A stretch of DNA of 64,000 nucleotides from Plantago major (GCA_026545765.1 CM048843.1:90025050-90089049), one strand, 5' to 3'. Counted from the stretch's first letter, positions 1 to 9,587 are shown. A program made the numbers and translations. The notes: a model not told the origin generated them from the letters alone.

Positions 1-89
1 CCTGTTTGAGCCTGAAAGAAAGAGTTTTGAGTGAGTTTTAAAACTTTGGTATATATCTGAGTGGAAGTGTAGTTTGGTTTCTGAGTTAC

Positions 90-206
90 CTGAGTAAGTA
101 CTTAAGGCTCAGAGACATGAACTACTGAGACAATTGGTGTCTCAGATATCTTGTTGTGAGGTGGAGACTGGGATGTCTGGTCCTCAACAACCTTTCTTTC
201 TTGATC
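90..206 (-). pseudogene. Extra gene, predicted exon 5 with an in-frame stop
   Basis: It is bounded by TTTTTCTCAG|GAT and ACTCAG|GTAACT. It is 117 nt, phase 0, beginning DQERKVVEDQ and reaching VVHVSEP before a TAA at 102-104, five codons before the predicted donor. Either the gene ends here, or the exon continues to the donor and carries a nonsense codon. The following 78-nt intron-like stretch and a GCT-starting exon at position 11 favour the second view. Confidence 0.5.
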
Positions 207-291
207 CTGAGAAAAATACAATACTTAGGAAATAGTTTGAAAGAATCTATGCATAAATATGCTGTAATGAATTCTGATTTGTGCTACTTAC

Positions 292-444
292 TTCCTCAAA
301 AGGAAGCTCAGATTCATTTTTCTCAGAAACTTGTTCAGTTTCTGGTGTTCTTTCGAGTGATGTTGCCTTGGGGGCTTCATCAATTTCCATTGATGCAGGG
401 GAAGTCGCAACTTTATCCCCTTGCATTTCTACTTCTAAATGAGC
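292..444 (-). pseudogene. Extra gene, predicted exon 4 (51 codons)
   Basis: It is bounded by CTACTTACAG|GCT and GAGGAA|GTAAGT, the latter a near-perfect plant donor. The 153-nt exon is phase 0 and fully open, beginning AHLEVEMQGD and containing TPETEQVSEKNESE. It is longer than its neighbours but has the same acidic character and the shared PET..VSE pattern. Confidence 0.6.
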
Positions 445-527
445 CTGTAAGTAGAAAGTATTGAATATTAGAAGAGATAAAAGATAACCCAAGATGAAGA
501 ATACTTGTCACTTGATTTGTCATATAC

Positions 528-629
528 CTTCATGTTAGAAGGCTCAGTGATGTATTCTTCAGAAACCTTTTTGGTCTCTGGGTTGGTCTTTGGCATTTCT
601 GCCTTATCTTCTTCCATCTCAGTTGGAGC
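528..629 (-). pseudogene. Extra gene, predicted exon 3 (34 codons)
   Basis: It is bounded by TTTCTAACAG|GCT and AACATGAAG|GTATAT. The 102-nt exon is phase 0 and fully open. It begins APTEMEEDKAE and contains NPETKKVSEEY, matching the PET..VSE pattern of exon 4. Composition is acidic and hydrophilic. Confidence 0.6.
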
Positions 630-707
630 CTGTTAGAAACATTAAAATGATTAAGCACATAAACATTTTTACTGAAAAATTGTTCTCTTTAAGAATTATT
701 TCATTAC

Positions 708-815
708 CTGTGGCACAGGCTCAGATTTCTTAAGAGTCGAGGTTGAGGGAACCTCCTTTTCAGTATCTGAGGCAAGCTTTTCAGCTTCCTCTTGTTTCTG
801 TGTTTCTAACTTAGC
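708..815 (-). pseudogene. Extra gene, predicted exon 2 (36 codons)
   Basis: It is bounded by TTTGTTACAG|GCT upstream and CCACAG|GTAATG downstream. The 108-nt exon is open in phase 0 and encodes an acidic, Lys/Glu/Ser-rich segment beginning AKLETQKQEE and ending KKSEPVPQ. It aligns loosely with exons 3-5. The splice prediction rests on canonical GT-AG ends, short AT-rich introns and conserved phase, not on transcripts. Confidence 0.6.
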
Positions 816-894
816 CTGTAACAAAGAAATTTTTATGAGAAAAGATGTATAAGCATAAAATTTTCACAAGATAAGAGTTAAACCAGTCATCTAC

Positions 895-2812
895 CTGAGC
901 AGTTTCAGGCTGATTGGTCTCTGGAACTTGGGACCTTTTTACACTCTGGTCTTCTTGTCCCAGTACAGTTTCTTTGCTTGAAGTTTCTGGTACTTCACAC
1001 CTTTCCTGAGTATGCAACTCAGTTGCCTCCCCTGGTTGATCATTCTGAGTAGAAGTCTCAGTTTGATCCCTCTCAGTGAGTTGGGGAACCTGCTCTTTTG
1101 CAGGATTTTCTTCAGCTTGTTGAAATGCTGGTAATTCGAAATGTAGTTCTTCTACCATTTCATCAACCACTTGTGGCTGTTGTGGTTGTTGTGTTTGTGG
1201 TTGTTGTGGTTGTCTGGAAGCAGAAGATTGATCAGTTGAACGTTCTTCCAGACTTTTAGACATGACATTTTCATCATTATCAGCCAGTACTAAGTTACCA
1301 CTCATCAGGGCTTCTTGAAGTTGTGCATAAGAAACATTCCCTGATGATGTGTTTACACCAACAACCTTTGCTATAGGTTCAGCGGCCTGTGGTGTAGGTT
1401 CTTCTTTAGATACCTTATCACAGTTACTTGTACAGTAACCTTAGCCCTTTTTGTTCTTTGTAGGACTTGAGAGATGACTAGATTATCTTCTTCATCATCA
1501 GAGCTCTCATCAGCATTGGGTACTGATTGGTCCATTACTCCTGCAATTTCTGCAGATAGGGCTTGGTGCTGTTCACCTGATTTAGCAGCATTGATAAGTT
1601 CATCAGCAAGGCTCTCTGTGATAGTCTTCACATTTCGGAAAGCACTTTCTCTTGCTGTAACTACTTGTTCAGTAGTTGTGAACTCTTTGGCAGCATTTAT
1701 GAGTTCATCTGCATTGATCAGTTCATCAGCAATGCTTGCAGATATCTGGGAATCGACAACCTCAATAGGTGTGTCTTCTGTTTTGCCAGCAGACTTCTTT
1801 CTCGAAGTTCTGGGCTTCTTGGTCGCAACCTTTTCCTCAGATATCTTCTCAGACTTGCGCTTCTTAGAACCTTTCTGAGACCCAACAACCTTTTTCATCA
1901 TGTTCGTGTGCTCATACTTGTAGAGCAGGTTGCTGTTGGCTATTTCAGCCGGCTCTCTTAGCTCAATGCCAAGCTTCTCCAGCAAGTAGCATATCTTCAG
2001 ACCATAGTTAACTGTGGCCTTTGGCTCAGCTAGCCCTTTGGCAATCTTAGGCTCGAAGCCTTGTACCTTCTTCACAAATTTCATGAAGGCGTACTTTCCC
2101 CAGTTAAAAGGGTTTTCCAGCCTTTTGTCTTGTTGGTTCAGCAAGAACATCATCATCCACCGTTCTTGGCTTATCTGGTCAGCACCTCCTTGCAGACCAT
2201 CAAAGCATCTGTGAAGAATGCAAGCCAATGCATCCCAGTGAACCATCAGATGTCTGGTTCGGATGTCAGCAAGCTTGAACTCAGTGGGTGTATCTGATTT
2301 TTCAAGATCACACACATCACTGTAAAGTTTCTTAACACCTTCAAGGAGATCATCATCCTTGGTGTTTATTTCAAAATCCTTTCCAAGATTTTGAAGTTCG
2401 AAAACTTGCAAAAGGTTTTCAAGTCCAGAAGGATTTCCTTTCGTTGGACTGAAGTCTTGATAGAAACTATTGCAGTGCCTTCAGAAACACAGGAAATTAT
2501 CCTGGAGTTGTTGTAAAATTCCAACACATCGAGTGATGAAATTCCACTAGGGCGAGCAGATAGAAAACCCTTGATCTGTGCCTTTTCAAGCATGTCAAGA
2601 ATTAGCTTTCTGTCAGCTTGGTTCTCTATTGCGGCCGTGAGGTATTCCTCAACCATGGCACCACCCCAAATCATTCTGTGATTTGAAGTCCAATGGTCAG
2701 AATTAAACTCTCCCACTAGTCGGTTGTTGACGATAACCAACTCTGGTGCTTGCTTTTCAGCAGTACCAGTGGAGGATTGGGATTTCTGGGTAGAAGTGTT
2801 CTTGGGGGCCAT
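895..2812 (-). pseudogene. Extra gene after pol, exon 1 (env-position gene; function unknown)
   Basis: This starts at ATG 2812 (MAPKNTSTQKS) and is read in three successive frames: 2812 to about 2450, about 2480 to 1400, and about 1440 to 895. The first two frames overlap between 2480 and 2366, the last two between 1440 and 1371. Two frame changes are therefore needed. The N-terminal 250-300 residues look globular and resemble, from memory only, plant transposon-associated proteins of unknown function. A basic stretch (GSKKRKSEKI, KKPRTSRKKSAGK) looks like a nuclear localisation signal. Then ADELINA-type repeats occur three times, followed by an acidic segment (ESSDDEEDN) and a Gln/Pro-rich run. 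It has no obvious membrane segment, so calling it an envelope would be wrong on present evidence. Exon 1 ends at CAG|GTAGAT, phase 0. Confidence 0.65.
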
Positions 2813-3505
2813 CTCTTTATATAGTGTAGGAATTTGAAATGGAGTTTGAAAGATATTTGATTCAGTGATTCTTTTCAGAAAAACTTAATCTTGATTTGCA
2901 GAGATTGTAGAGGGTTTGCAGAGAATCAAGAGAGGAAATTGCTATTTTTGTGCAAGATGAGTTTTCGGATTAGGCAAAAGTGATTTTCTTTGCCAAAATC
3001 CTATATATATAGCAATAGAATCTCAACAGACAAATACACACAAATTGATTTTGTGTGTACGTATCTGTGATTTGCAAGCAGGCATGAGCAAAAGCTAGTT
3101 CGGCATTAAATGCAAAGTGGACTTTGTCGGAAATTTTTACAGTTCACTATTTACTGCGAATTGATTTCCGCCGTTCAGATCAAACGCTTTGTTTCATCAA
3201 TGGTCTTTATTGCTTCTTCAGCAATGATCACAATCAACAAATGTAATTATGCCCATTTAATGAATTTTGGCTATTAGCTATCTGATCACGTTTTTTTATG
3301 ACCAAGGACACTGTGTGCATCTGAATCTGTCTTATACTTAGGATTTTTCCAAGTTTTTCACAAAGACAGAAATAATGCGCATTTCAAGAGAGTAGTTGAC
3401 TGCAGATAGTTGTACTATTCTCCTCAGTGTTCTTCCGTATAGAGTGATCCAGATATCTGAGTTCCTGTCTTAGAGATCTTAAGTTGCTCTTTAGCCTTTT
3501 TGTCT
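2813..3505 (-). other. Non-coding spacer between pol and the extra gene
   Basis: About 690 bp with no frame I can support as coding. It separates the pol stop and its 28-bp repeats from the first codon of the extra gene. Its only recognisable signal is the TATA-like palindrome at 3001-3012. In Sireviruses with a gene after pol a spacer of this kind is usual, and the downstream gene is expected to be expressed from a spliced or separate RNA. Which applies here cannot be told from sequence. Confidence 0.5.
3001..3012 (-). promoter_or_regulatory. TATA-like element upstream of the extra gene
   Basis: The palindrome CTATATATATAG lies 189 bp before the ATG at 2812 on the minus strand. This is a plausible distance for a TATA box with an untranslated leader of about 150-160 nt. 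It could give the extra gene a transcript independent of the LTR. AT-rich palindromes also occur by chance, so this is only a candidate. Confidence 0.35.
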
Positions 3506-3621
3506 TCTGGATTCCCGTTCCAGATTTCTCTTTTCTCTTCTCTGGATGCCCATTCCAGATACCTCTTTTCTGGATACTTGTTCCAGATTTCTCTTTTCTG
3601 GATTCCCGTTCCATATTTCTG
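3506..3621. repeat. Four tandem 28-bp units just after pol
   Basis: Units start at 3506, 3541, 3569 and 3597 on the + strand, each opening TCTGGAT and containing TTCCAGAT (TTCCATAT in the last). The second, third and fourth starts are 28 bp apart. The first unit carries 7 extra bases (35 bp). The repeat begins only a few bases downstream of the RNase H stop on the minus strand. It is pyrimidine-rich on the + strand, so purine-rich in the element RNA. The open frame across it is a by-product of the repeat. Confidence 0.85.
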
Positions 3622-3628
3622 AACTTTC

Positions 3629-4960
3629 TCAGTTCAAAGGTAGTTCTATTAGTCCAAGACTGTGTCTTAAGACTAAGAATCTACTTTCTTGTAGTGGCTT
3701 AGTGAAGATATCTGCAAGTTGGTCTTCAGTGCCAATCTTGAGTATCTCTATATTGCCTTTTTCAACATGATCTCTAATGAAGTGGTGTCTAACATCAATG
3801 TGCTTTGTTCTGTCATGAAACTTAGTATTCTGTGTAATCACAATAGCACTTGTGTTGTCATAGAAAATGGGAGTTTTCTCTTCATTGAGTACATAGTCTT
3901 TAAGTTGTCGTTGAATCCACAAAATTTGTGTTGCACAACAACCAGCAGCAATATATTCAGCCTCTGTGGTAGAAGTTGAAATTGAGTTTTGCTTTTTGCT
4001 AAACCATGAGATAAGTCTAGTACCCAGAAACTGACAAGTTCCTGAGGTACTTTTCCTATCAAGCAGTGATCCGGCATAATCAGCATCTGAATAACCAGCT
4101 AAGCTCAATCCACTTTCTTTGGGATACCACAATCCTACATCTACTGTACCTTTTACATACCTTAACATTTTTATAGCAATGTTGTAGTGTGTTTGCATTG
4201 GATTTGTCTGAAATCTAGCACACACTCCAACAGCATATTGAATATCAGGTCTACTTGCAGTAAGGTAGAGTAGTGAACCTATCAATTTCCTATACTCATG
4301 TTCTTCAACACTCTTATCTGCTTCAGTATAGGTCATTTTGGTTCCTATGCTCATAGGTATCTTAGCATTCTTTTCAGAAGGCTTTAGATTGAACTTCGTG
4401 AGCATATCTTTTGCATACTTTGTTTGACTGATGAATATTCCATCATTGAGTTGCTTGACTTGCAATCCTAGGAAATAATTCATTTCTCCCATCATGCTCA
4501 TCTCAAACTTGCTTTTCATGAGATTTGCAAAATCATCACAAAGTTGCTTGTTCTTAGATCCAAATATAATGTCATCCACATATACTTGAACTAAGAGTAG
4601 TTTCCCATCATGATTTAAGGTAAATAAAGTTTTATTAACTTCACCTTTCTTGAAACCACTTTTCAGAAGGTATTTGGCCAAAGTGTCATACCATGCTCTT
4701 GGAGCCTGTTTTAGTCCATATAGAGCTTTCTGTAATTTATAGACTATTCTACTTTCTGAGGAAACTTCAAAGCCAGGTGGTTGCTCAACATAGACTTCCT
4801 CGACAAGTTCACCATTTAAGAATGCACTCTTAACATCCATCTGATAAACTTTAAAATCTTTATGAGCTGCAAAGGCTAGAAAGAGTCTAATTGCATCCAA
4901 TCTGGCAACTGGTGCATATGACTCATCAAAATCTAGACCTTCACCGGTAAATCCTCGCAA
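3629..4960 (-). pseudogene. pol: Reverse transcriptase (RVT_2) and RNase H, 443 codons, internally intact
   Basis: This is the longest undamaged piece of pol. The RT palm carries D in [11 protein letters not shown] (residue 42) and the YVDD active site at residues 127-130, followed by copia motifs GLKQAPRAW and NYFLGLQV. RNase H follows with SDADYAG (about residue 291), TEAEY (about 332) and DNTSA (about 365), and the copia-typical [11 protein letters not shown] and ADIFTKPL near the end. These domains copy element RNA into DNA and remove the template. The frame ends normally 17 residues after ADIFTKPL. It lacks its own start because the upstream frameshift separates it from the rest of pol, so it cannot be translated as part of the polyprotein. 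Confidence 0.93.
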
Positions 4961-5646
4961 CTGGGCCTTGCTTTGTTTCTGGTTATTTCACCAGATTCAT
5001 TCATTTTATTTCTGAAAACCCATTTAGTTCCAATCACAGATATTCCTTTAGTAAATGGAACTAGTTTCCAGACTTTGTTTCTCTCAAATTGATCCAACTC
5101 TTCTTGCATCGCAGAGATCCAGTCTTGGTCTCTCAATGCTTCTTCAACGGTTTTTGGTTCAATATCTGAGATAAAACATCCAAAGAAAGATTTAGCATTT
5201 TCAGCTATTGCTCTCCTAGTTCTAACAACTTGATCAATTGGTCCAATTACATCTTTTGCAGGATGATCCTTGATCCATTTCATCATAGGCTTAGTACTAG
5301 TAGGATCAACATCAAAGTGATCTGAATGTGAATCACTATGATTTTGTTTTGATACTTTTTCAGTATCTGAGACATTTTGCTCCTTAGAAGGAAGATTAAT
5401 GTCAACCACTTGTTCAGTGTTTGAGCTATCTGGAACATATCTTTCAGAGAGATCATTTCCAGAGTTAGCTTCATGATGAATATCTTCAGATTCCATTTCT
5501 GGAAGTTTCATAGGTAATTCTTCATCATGTTTGTGAGTCATCTGGTTGTTACTAGGCAATTCATGCTTTTCTACGTCAGAGTCATCCTCACTTTCCACAA
5601 TAATGTCTTTCCTTTTTGAGGGTTCTTTTTCAGAATCCTTTATCAT
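4961..5646 (-). pseudogene. pol: pol linker and N-terminal edge of reverse transcriptase
   Basis: This continues the integrase frame after one TGA. The first two thirds are acidic and Ser/Asp/Glu-rich, a poorly conserved linker. From about 5200 down the sequence becomes typical of the RVT_2 start: EPKTVEEALRDQDWISAMQEE, then LVPFTKGISVIGTKWVFRNK. The frame is lost just after GEITRNKAR, close to 4960, where the reverse transcriptase body continues in another frame with [10 protein letters not shown]. The join is therefore a frameshift inside a conserved motif, about 80 bases from the fingers region. Confidence 0.85.
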
Positions 5647-5664
5647 TAGTTCTTTGAACTTTTC

Positions 5665-6570
5665 TCAGATTTCATCAGTAAGAGGTGTTTTCTCACTTCC
5701 TTCATAGAATACAACATGAACTGATTCTTCAATTTTCTTTGTTCTTTTGTTGTAAATTCTGTAAGCTTTGCTATTCATAGAATAACCAAGAAATACAACT
5801 TCATCCGTCTTTGGTTGAAATGTTCTCAGATAATCTTTTCCGTTGTTAAGAACAAAACATCTACAACCAAATACTCTCAGATGTTTGATATTAGGGGGTC
5901 TACCAACCAAGATTTCATAGGGGGTCTTATCATGGTGTTTGTTTATCAAACATCTGTTCTGAGTGTAGCATGTTGTGTTTACAACTTCAACCCAATAAAC
6001 TTCACTTATTTCAGTGTCAGCTAGCATTGTCCTTGCAGCTTCTTTAAGGGTTCTGTTTTTCCTTTCTGCAACACCATTTTGTTGAGGTGTTCTTACAAAG
6101 GAAAGTTGGTGTTGTATACCTTTGCAGGTACAAAACTCTTTTATGTACTGGTTAACAAACTCAGTACCATGGTCTGTTCTGATTGCAGATACCTTGTCAT
6201 TTTTCATGACTTCAAGCTTTTTCAGCAAGTTTGGTATCTCCACCCTGGCATCAGATTTGTGTTTCAGAAAGACAACCCAAGTGAATCTTGAGAAGTCATC
6301 TACAACTACCAGACCATACTTCTTTCCTGCATAACTAGTTACATATGATTCAAAAAGATCCATGTGTAACAGATGCAGTGGTCTAACACTAGAGTGTCTG
6401 GTTTTGGACCTGAAAGAGATCTTGGATTGTTTCCCCATTTGACAGGAAGAACATATACCATCCTTTCTGAAAGATGTTTTGGGAAGACCAACCACTAACT
6501 CTTTCTTGGCAAGTTTGTTCAGAGTTTTGAAATTCAAGTGACTCATTCTTTTGTGCCATAACCAAGGTTT
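5665..6570 (-). pseudogene. pol: Integrase (GAG-pre-integrase zinc finger plus DDE core)
   Basis: The frame opens just after the frame change near 6570 and runs to a TGA at 5665-5667. The N-terminal zinc-binding module has an H-X4-H pair (WHKRMSHLN) and a CX2C pair (CSSCQMGK). The catalytic core has D in HMDLFES, D in RTDHGTEF and E in NGVAERKNRTL. Exactly 35 residues separate the last two, giving the DD35E signature. The C-terminal part (FGCRCFV, KTDEVVFLGYS, KAYRIYN) is the usual copia integrase tail. The enzyme inserts element cDNA into chromosomes. The next pol segment continues in the same frame after the single TGA. Confidence 0.92.
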
Positions 6571-6573
6571 TCA

Positions 6574-7003
6574 GGTGACATGATTGACTCACCATGAGAC
6601 ATTCTTCAGTTGTGGCAGATGCCCAATCGGCAACATAAAGACTACCTTTCTGCTGAGCAACCAAGACTGTCTGCTTTGACTCATTGTCAATAAGTTTGCA
6701 GTACTTTGCTTTGAATTTCATAGTAAAACCTTTGTCTGCAAATTGGCTCATGCTAAATAGATTATATTTCAAATCCTTAACATGTAATACGTCAGTGATT
6801 GTCAGTGATCCCAATTTGACGTTGCCAAATCCCAGAGAGGGATTTAATTCTCCTCCAGCAAATCTGATATCTGGTCCTATGTTGCAAGCTTTGTAATCGA
6901 CCAGATTTGCTTTGTCTCATGTCATGTGCTTTCCACATCCACTATCAAATAGCCATTGTGCTTTGGTCCAAGAAGCGTTCTGCACATAACAGGAAACAGG
7001 AGA
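6574..7003 (-). pseudogene. pol: Aspartic protease region of pol
   Basis: In the same frame as the gag tail, the sequence WLFDSGCGKHMT contains the DSG catalytic triad of retroviral-type aspartic proteases (codons at 6938-6946). The block FGNVKLGSLTITDVLHV and NLFSMSQFADKG follow, as is usual for copia protease and the stretch before integrase. The enzyme would cut the Gag-Pol precursor. Breaks: the TAA at 7004-7006 upstream, a TGA at 6917-6919 just after HMT, and a frame change in an AAAA run near 6570 before integrase. The fold is recognisable but the copy is inactive. Confidence 0.83.
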
Positions 7004-8584
7004 TTAGGTTCTCGATTTACAGTTGGAACCATCAGGACTAAACAATCTTCCAGTAGGAATCCATTTTTGAATGAATTTCCTTGGAACATTCTTTTGTCTA
7101 ATAGGAACATAAGGAGGAATTCTAGTTGAATGATTATCATTGTTAAGAATTATTTTCTTCCTTGGTGTGTTCCTAGGTGCTCCATTTGGTGCTTTCAGAT
7201 ACCTGTCAGGTTTCTGAGTTTGCTTTTCAGCAAACTTAGCTTTCCTTGCCAGATTTCTTCTAGCCCTGGGATTCAGATTTTCAGTGGCTTGATTCAACTT
7301 CCACTTCTGATAATTGATTTGAGCAATTCTAGCCTTTAGCCATCGTTCTTGCTCCTGTTTGTACTCATGAGCAAGTTGTTTTCCGATGCTTTTATAGCCA
7401 ATACCATTTCGAGCACTTGAAGCTATCTGAGATCTTTTCTCAGCAGCTTTGCTAGTCTCTGGTTGGTCCAATTTCTTTCCAGAAAAAGTGACATGGGAGA
7501 GTTTGCCAGCTCCTGCAATTCTACCCTTTTGAGAGACATAGCACTGTGGGTGTTTACACTTTTCAGTGTTATGTTTCTTTTCAGAGACATGCCCAACAGT
7601 TTTCTGTTTGACTTGTTTTTCCCACAAAGGAGTAGTCGCAACTGCCTTTCCTTTGTCTACAATCTTTGTCTTCTGACCGATATTATAGATTGTATGGGAA
7701 CCATCTTGCTGAGTAGTTATGAATGTTCTTCTTTCTTCACTCTTATTCAGAGCAGTAGAACAGTCTGTCTGCGTTCTCAGCCCAAGTCCTTTCTTTTCAG
7801 AAGGATCTCTTAAGTAAGATTGTACTTCAGTAAGAGTGTCACTAGCTTTGGCATAAGATTGAAAAGATAATTCTTTCTTTTTGAGTTCCTTGTTTTCAGA
7901 AAGAAGATCTTCATACTTCTTTTGAAGGTCAGCCATAGCTTCTTTATGTGACTTTTCAGTCTCAGATATCTGAGCTTTGAGAAACGCATTTTCAGCATCC
8001 TTTTTCTCAGATATCTTAACCAAAAGAGAATTTTCCTTTGCAAGAAAATTATTTTCTTCTTCTAGATTTTCGGTTCTCGCTCGGATCATTAGAAATTCTC
8101 TCTCATAGATATCAAGTTCTTTTCTGAGATTTTCTAGATCTTTTATTTCTTCCTCATCACTTTCATAAGTGTAACAAGAAGTATGTGTTACCTCATCAGC
8201 CATAAGACAGTTTTCAATGTTAGAGATGTCTGGACCGTCGATCTCAGCAACTCCACACATTTCATTCTTCTTGAAGCCGAAGTCGATTATATCGTGAGTA
8301 ACTCCGCATAATTCTGGTGATGGTAACGTTGAGTCATCTTCAGAGTTTGTCTCAACGTCGAGAGCATCCAATTGAGTTTGGATTTTCTTTCTTTCTTCAG
8401 TTAGCAAAGCTTTCTGGCTCCTTCTAAAGATTCTTCTATCCTTTCTGTCACCTGTCTTTAGTTTGTTGAAGGCAGGACAATCCTTCTTGAAGTGACCAGG
8501 TTTTTGACAGTAGAAACAGATATCGTTACCAATTTCTGCTTCCTCAGTACTTGGTGCTTTTTGAGCTGGCTTTTTTAGCGAGCT
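7004..8584 (-). pseudogene. gag: gag C-terminal part: zinc knuckle plus long coiled-coil extension
   Basis: One frame is open from 8584 to the TAA at 7004-7006. Near its start (8477-8518) is a CX2CX4HX4C zinc knuckle (CFYCQKPGHFKKDC), the nucleocapsid motif that binds element RNA. An acidic stretch with three Cys follows. Next come about 110 residues rich in Glu, Lys and Leu (around 7820-8160) with heptad-like spacing, probably a coiled coil. The tail is very basic, Arg/Lys/Gln-rich. Such large gag extensions are known in Sireviruses. The frame stays in register with protease beyond the stop, so gag and pol were probably one continuous frame. No start codon belongs to this piece; it is a fragment of the gag-pol reading. 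Confidence 0.82.
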
Positions 8585-8587
8585 TTA

Positions 8588-9488
8588 CATATCCTTGTAC
8601 TGGTGATAGTTTGAGCCTAGATGCTTTTTCAGATTCTCTTTGGCTTTCCTTCTCTCAATTTCTCGACCGACATATTTGCTCATTTGCTTTGCAGCAAGAG
8701 CATCCTCAGTCTCCTCCTTGCTTTTCTTCTTTTCAGAAGTTTCTTGAGTAACTAGAGAACATTCTGCAACTTTTCAGTTGTTTGTTCTCTCTGAGTTGTC
8801 TCATAATCAACCGTAGAAAGATGAGAGAAAAGTTCCACTGGAGTGATATTTGGCATTCCTTGGTTAAAATAAAAGAATTTAGTATGCTCCCAGTTGTGGT
8901 TAAGACTTCTGACAATAGTCTTAATCTTCTCAGACTGGGAGTATCTATTACTTTCCCCAAGTGCTGCCATATCACTCACGAGAGTGGTAAATCTGAAATC
9001 AAGTTCTTCCAGAGTTTCAGTGGGACCTTGTTTGAAATTTTGAAATTTCAACTTTAGAACTTCGAAATTGTTTTCCTTGGTTTTCTCAGTTCCGGCACAG
9101 ATTTCTTCAATCAGTTGCCAGGCAACTTTCGCCGTTTTAGCACCCCACAGTTTACACTATATGTGCTCAGGTGTTGATCTGATGATGATATTACGAGCTT
9201 GACCTTGGCATCTTCCGATGTCCAGAGTTCTCTGGGCTTTGGTTCATAAATAACTTGACCAGTAGATCTTCCACTAGTTGACGCGTCTGTTTGTGAAGAT
9301 CCTTCGCTTTGATCTCTGTCTCTACCATTCGAAACCTCCATGACTTGCTTAAGTTGTTGAATGACTATTGGGCCATTCTTTATTACTTCGATCATTTCGT
9401 CACTTATGGCTTCAAGGTGGAGCATCATGTTATTTTTCCATTTCTCGTAGTTCTCTGGTTTGAGAACGGGTGCATCACTCAGAGACAT
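8588..9488 (-). pseudogene. gag: gag, N-terminal and capsid-like part (broken)
   Basis: The likely start is the Met at 9488 (MSLSDAPVLKPENYEKW), 100 bp past the primer-binding site; an in-frame Met 7 codons earlier (9509) is the alternative. The opening resembles the N-terminus of copia gag, with its conserved NYxxW-type motif. A second block (about 8776-9156, FKQGPTETLEELDFRFTTLV) resembles the UBN2/gag-polypeptide domain that packages element RNA in virus-like particles. Breaks: a frame change in a TCATCATCA tract near 9185, a TAG at 9157-9159, a frame change near 8775 and further frame changes in A-rich runs near 8640 and 8565. Part of the reading alternates between frames, so no intact Gag can be made. 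Confidence 0.8.
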
Positions 9489-9587
9489 ACCTGCACACTT
9501 AACACACAAATTAAATAGTCCTCAAAAATGGACAAAGTTCCTTCACCTATCTGGGGATCTAGGTTCAAGGTAATTGGTGAACCTCCT

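Larger units (their letters stand above)
12..894 (-). other. Five predicted introns of the extra gene
   Basis: Intervals on the minus strand are 816-894 (79 nt), 630-707 (78 nt), 445-527 (83 nt), 207-291 (85 nt) and 12-89 (78 nt). All begin GTA and end AG. Most have a pyrimidine-rich or T-rich stretch before the AG, and all sit at phase 0. Their size is close to the usual minimum for plant introns. The next exon would start at 11 (GCTCAAACAGG) and leaves the window. Intron sequences differ from one another, so any duplication is old or involved exons more than introns. Confidence 0.6.

Noticed and set aside
1474-1878. + strand open frames opposite the accessory gene and pol (for example 1474-1878, 3719-3979, 7463-7813)
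   Set aside because: They are antisense shadows of clearly coding minus-strand frames and lack recognisable domains.
2440-2500. An 18- or 86-nt intron to explain the first frame change in exon 1
   Set aside because: The short version is below any workable intron length and the longer one lacks a T-rich acceptor and removes coding-like sequence; an indel is simpler.
1-2812. Calling the extra gene a retroviral-type envelope
   Set aside because: No signal peptide, furin-like site or membrane helix is evident; the product has nuclear-localisation-like and acidic, Gln-rich segments instead.
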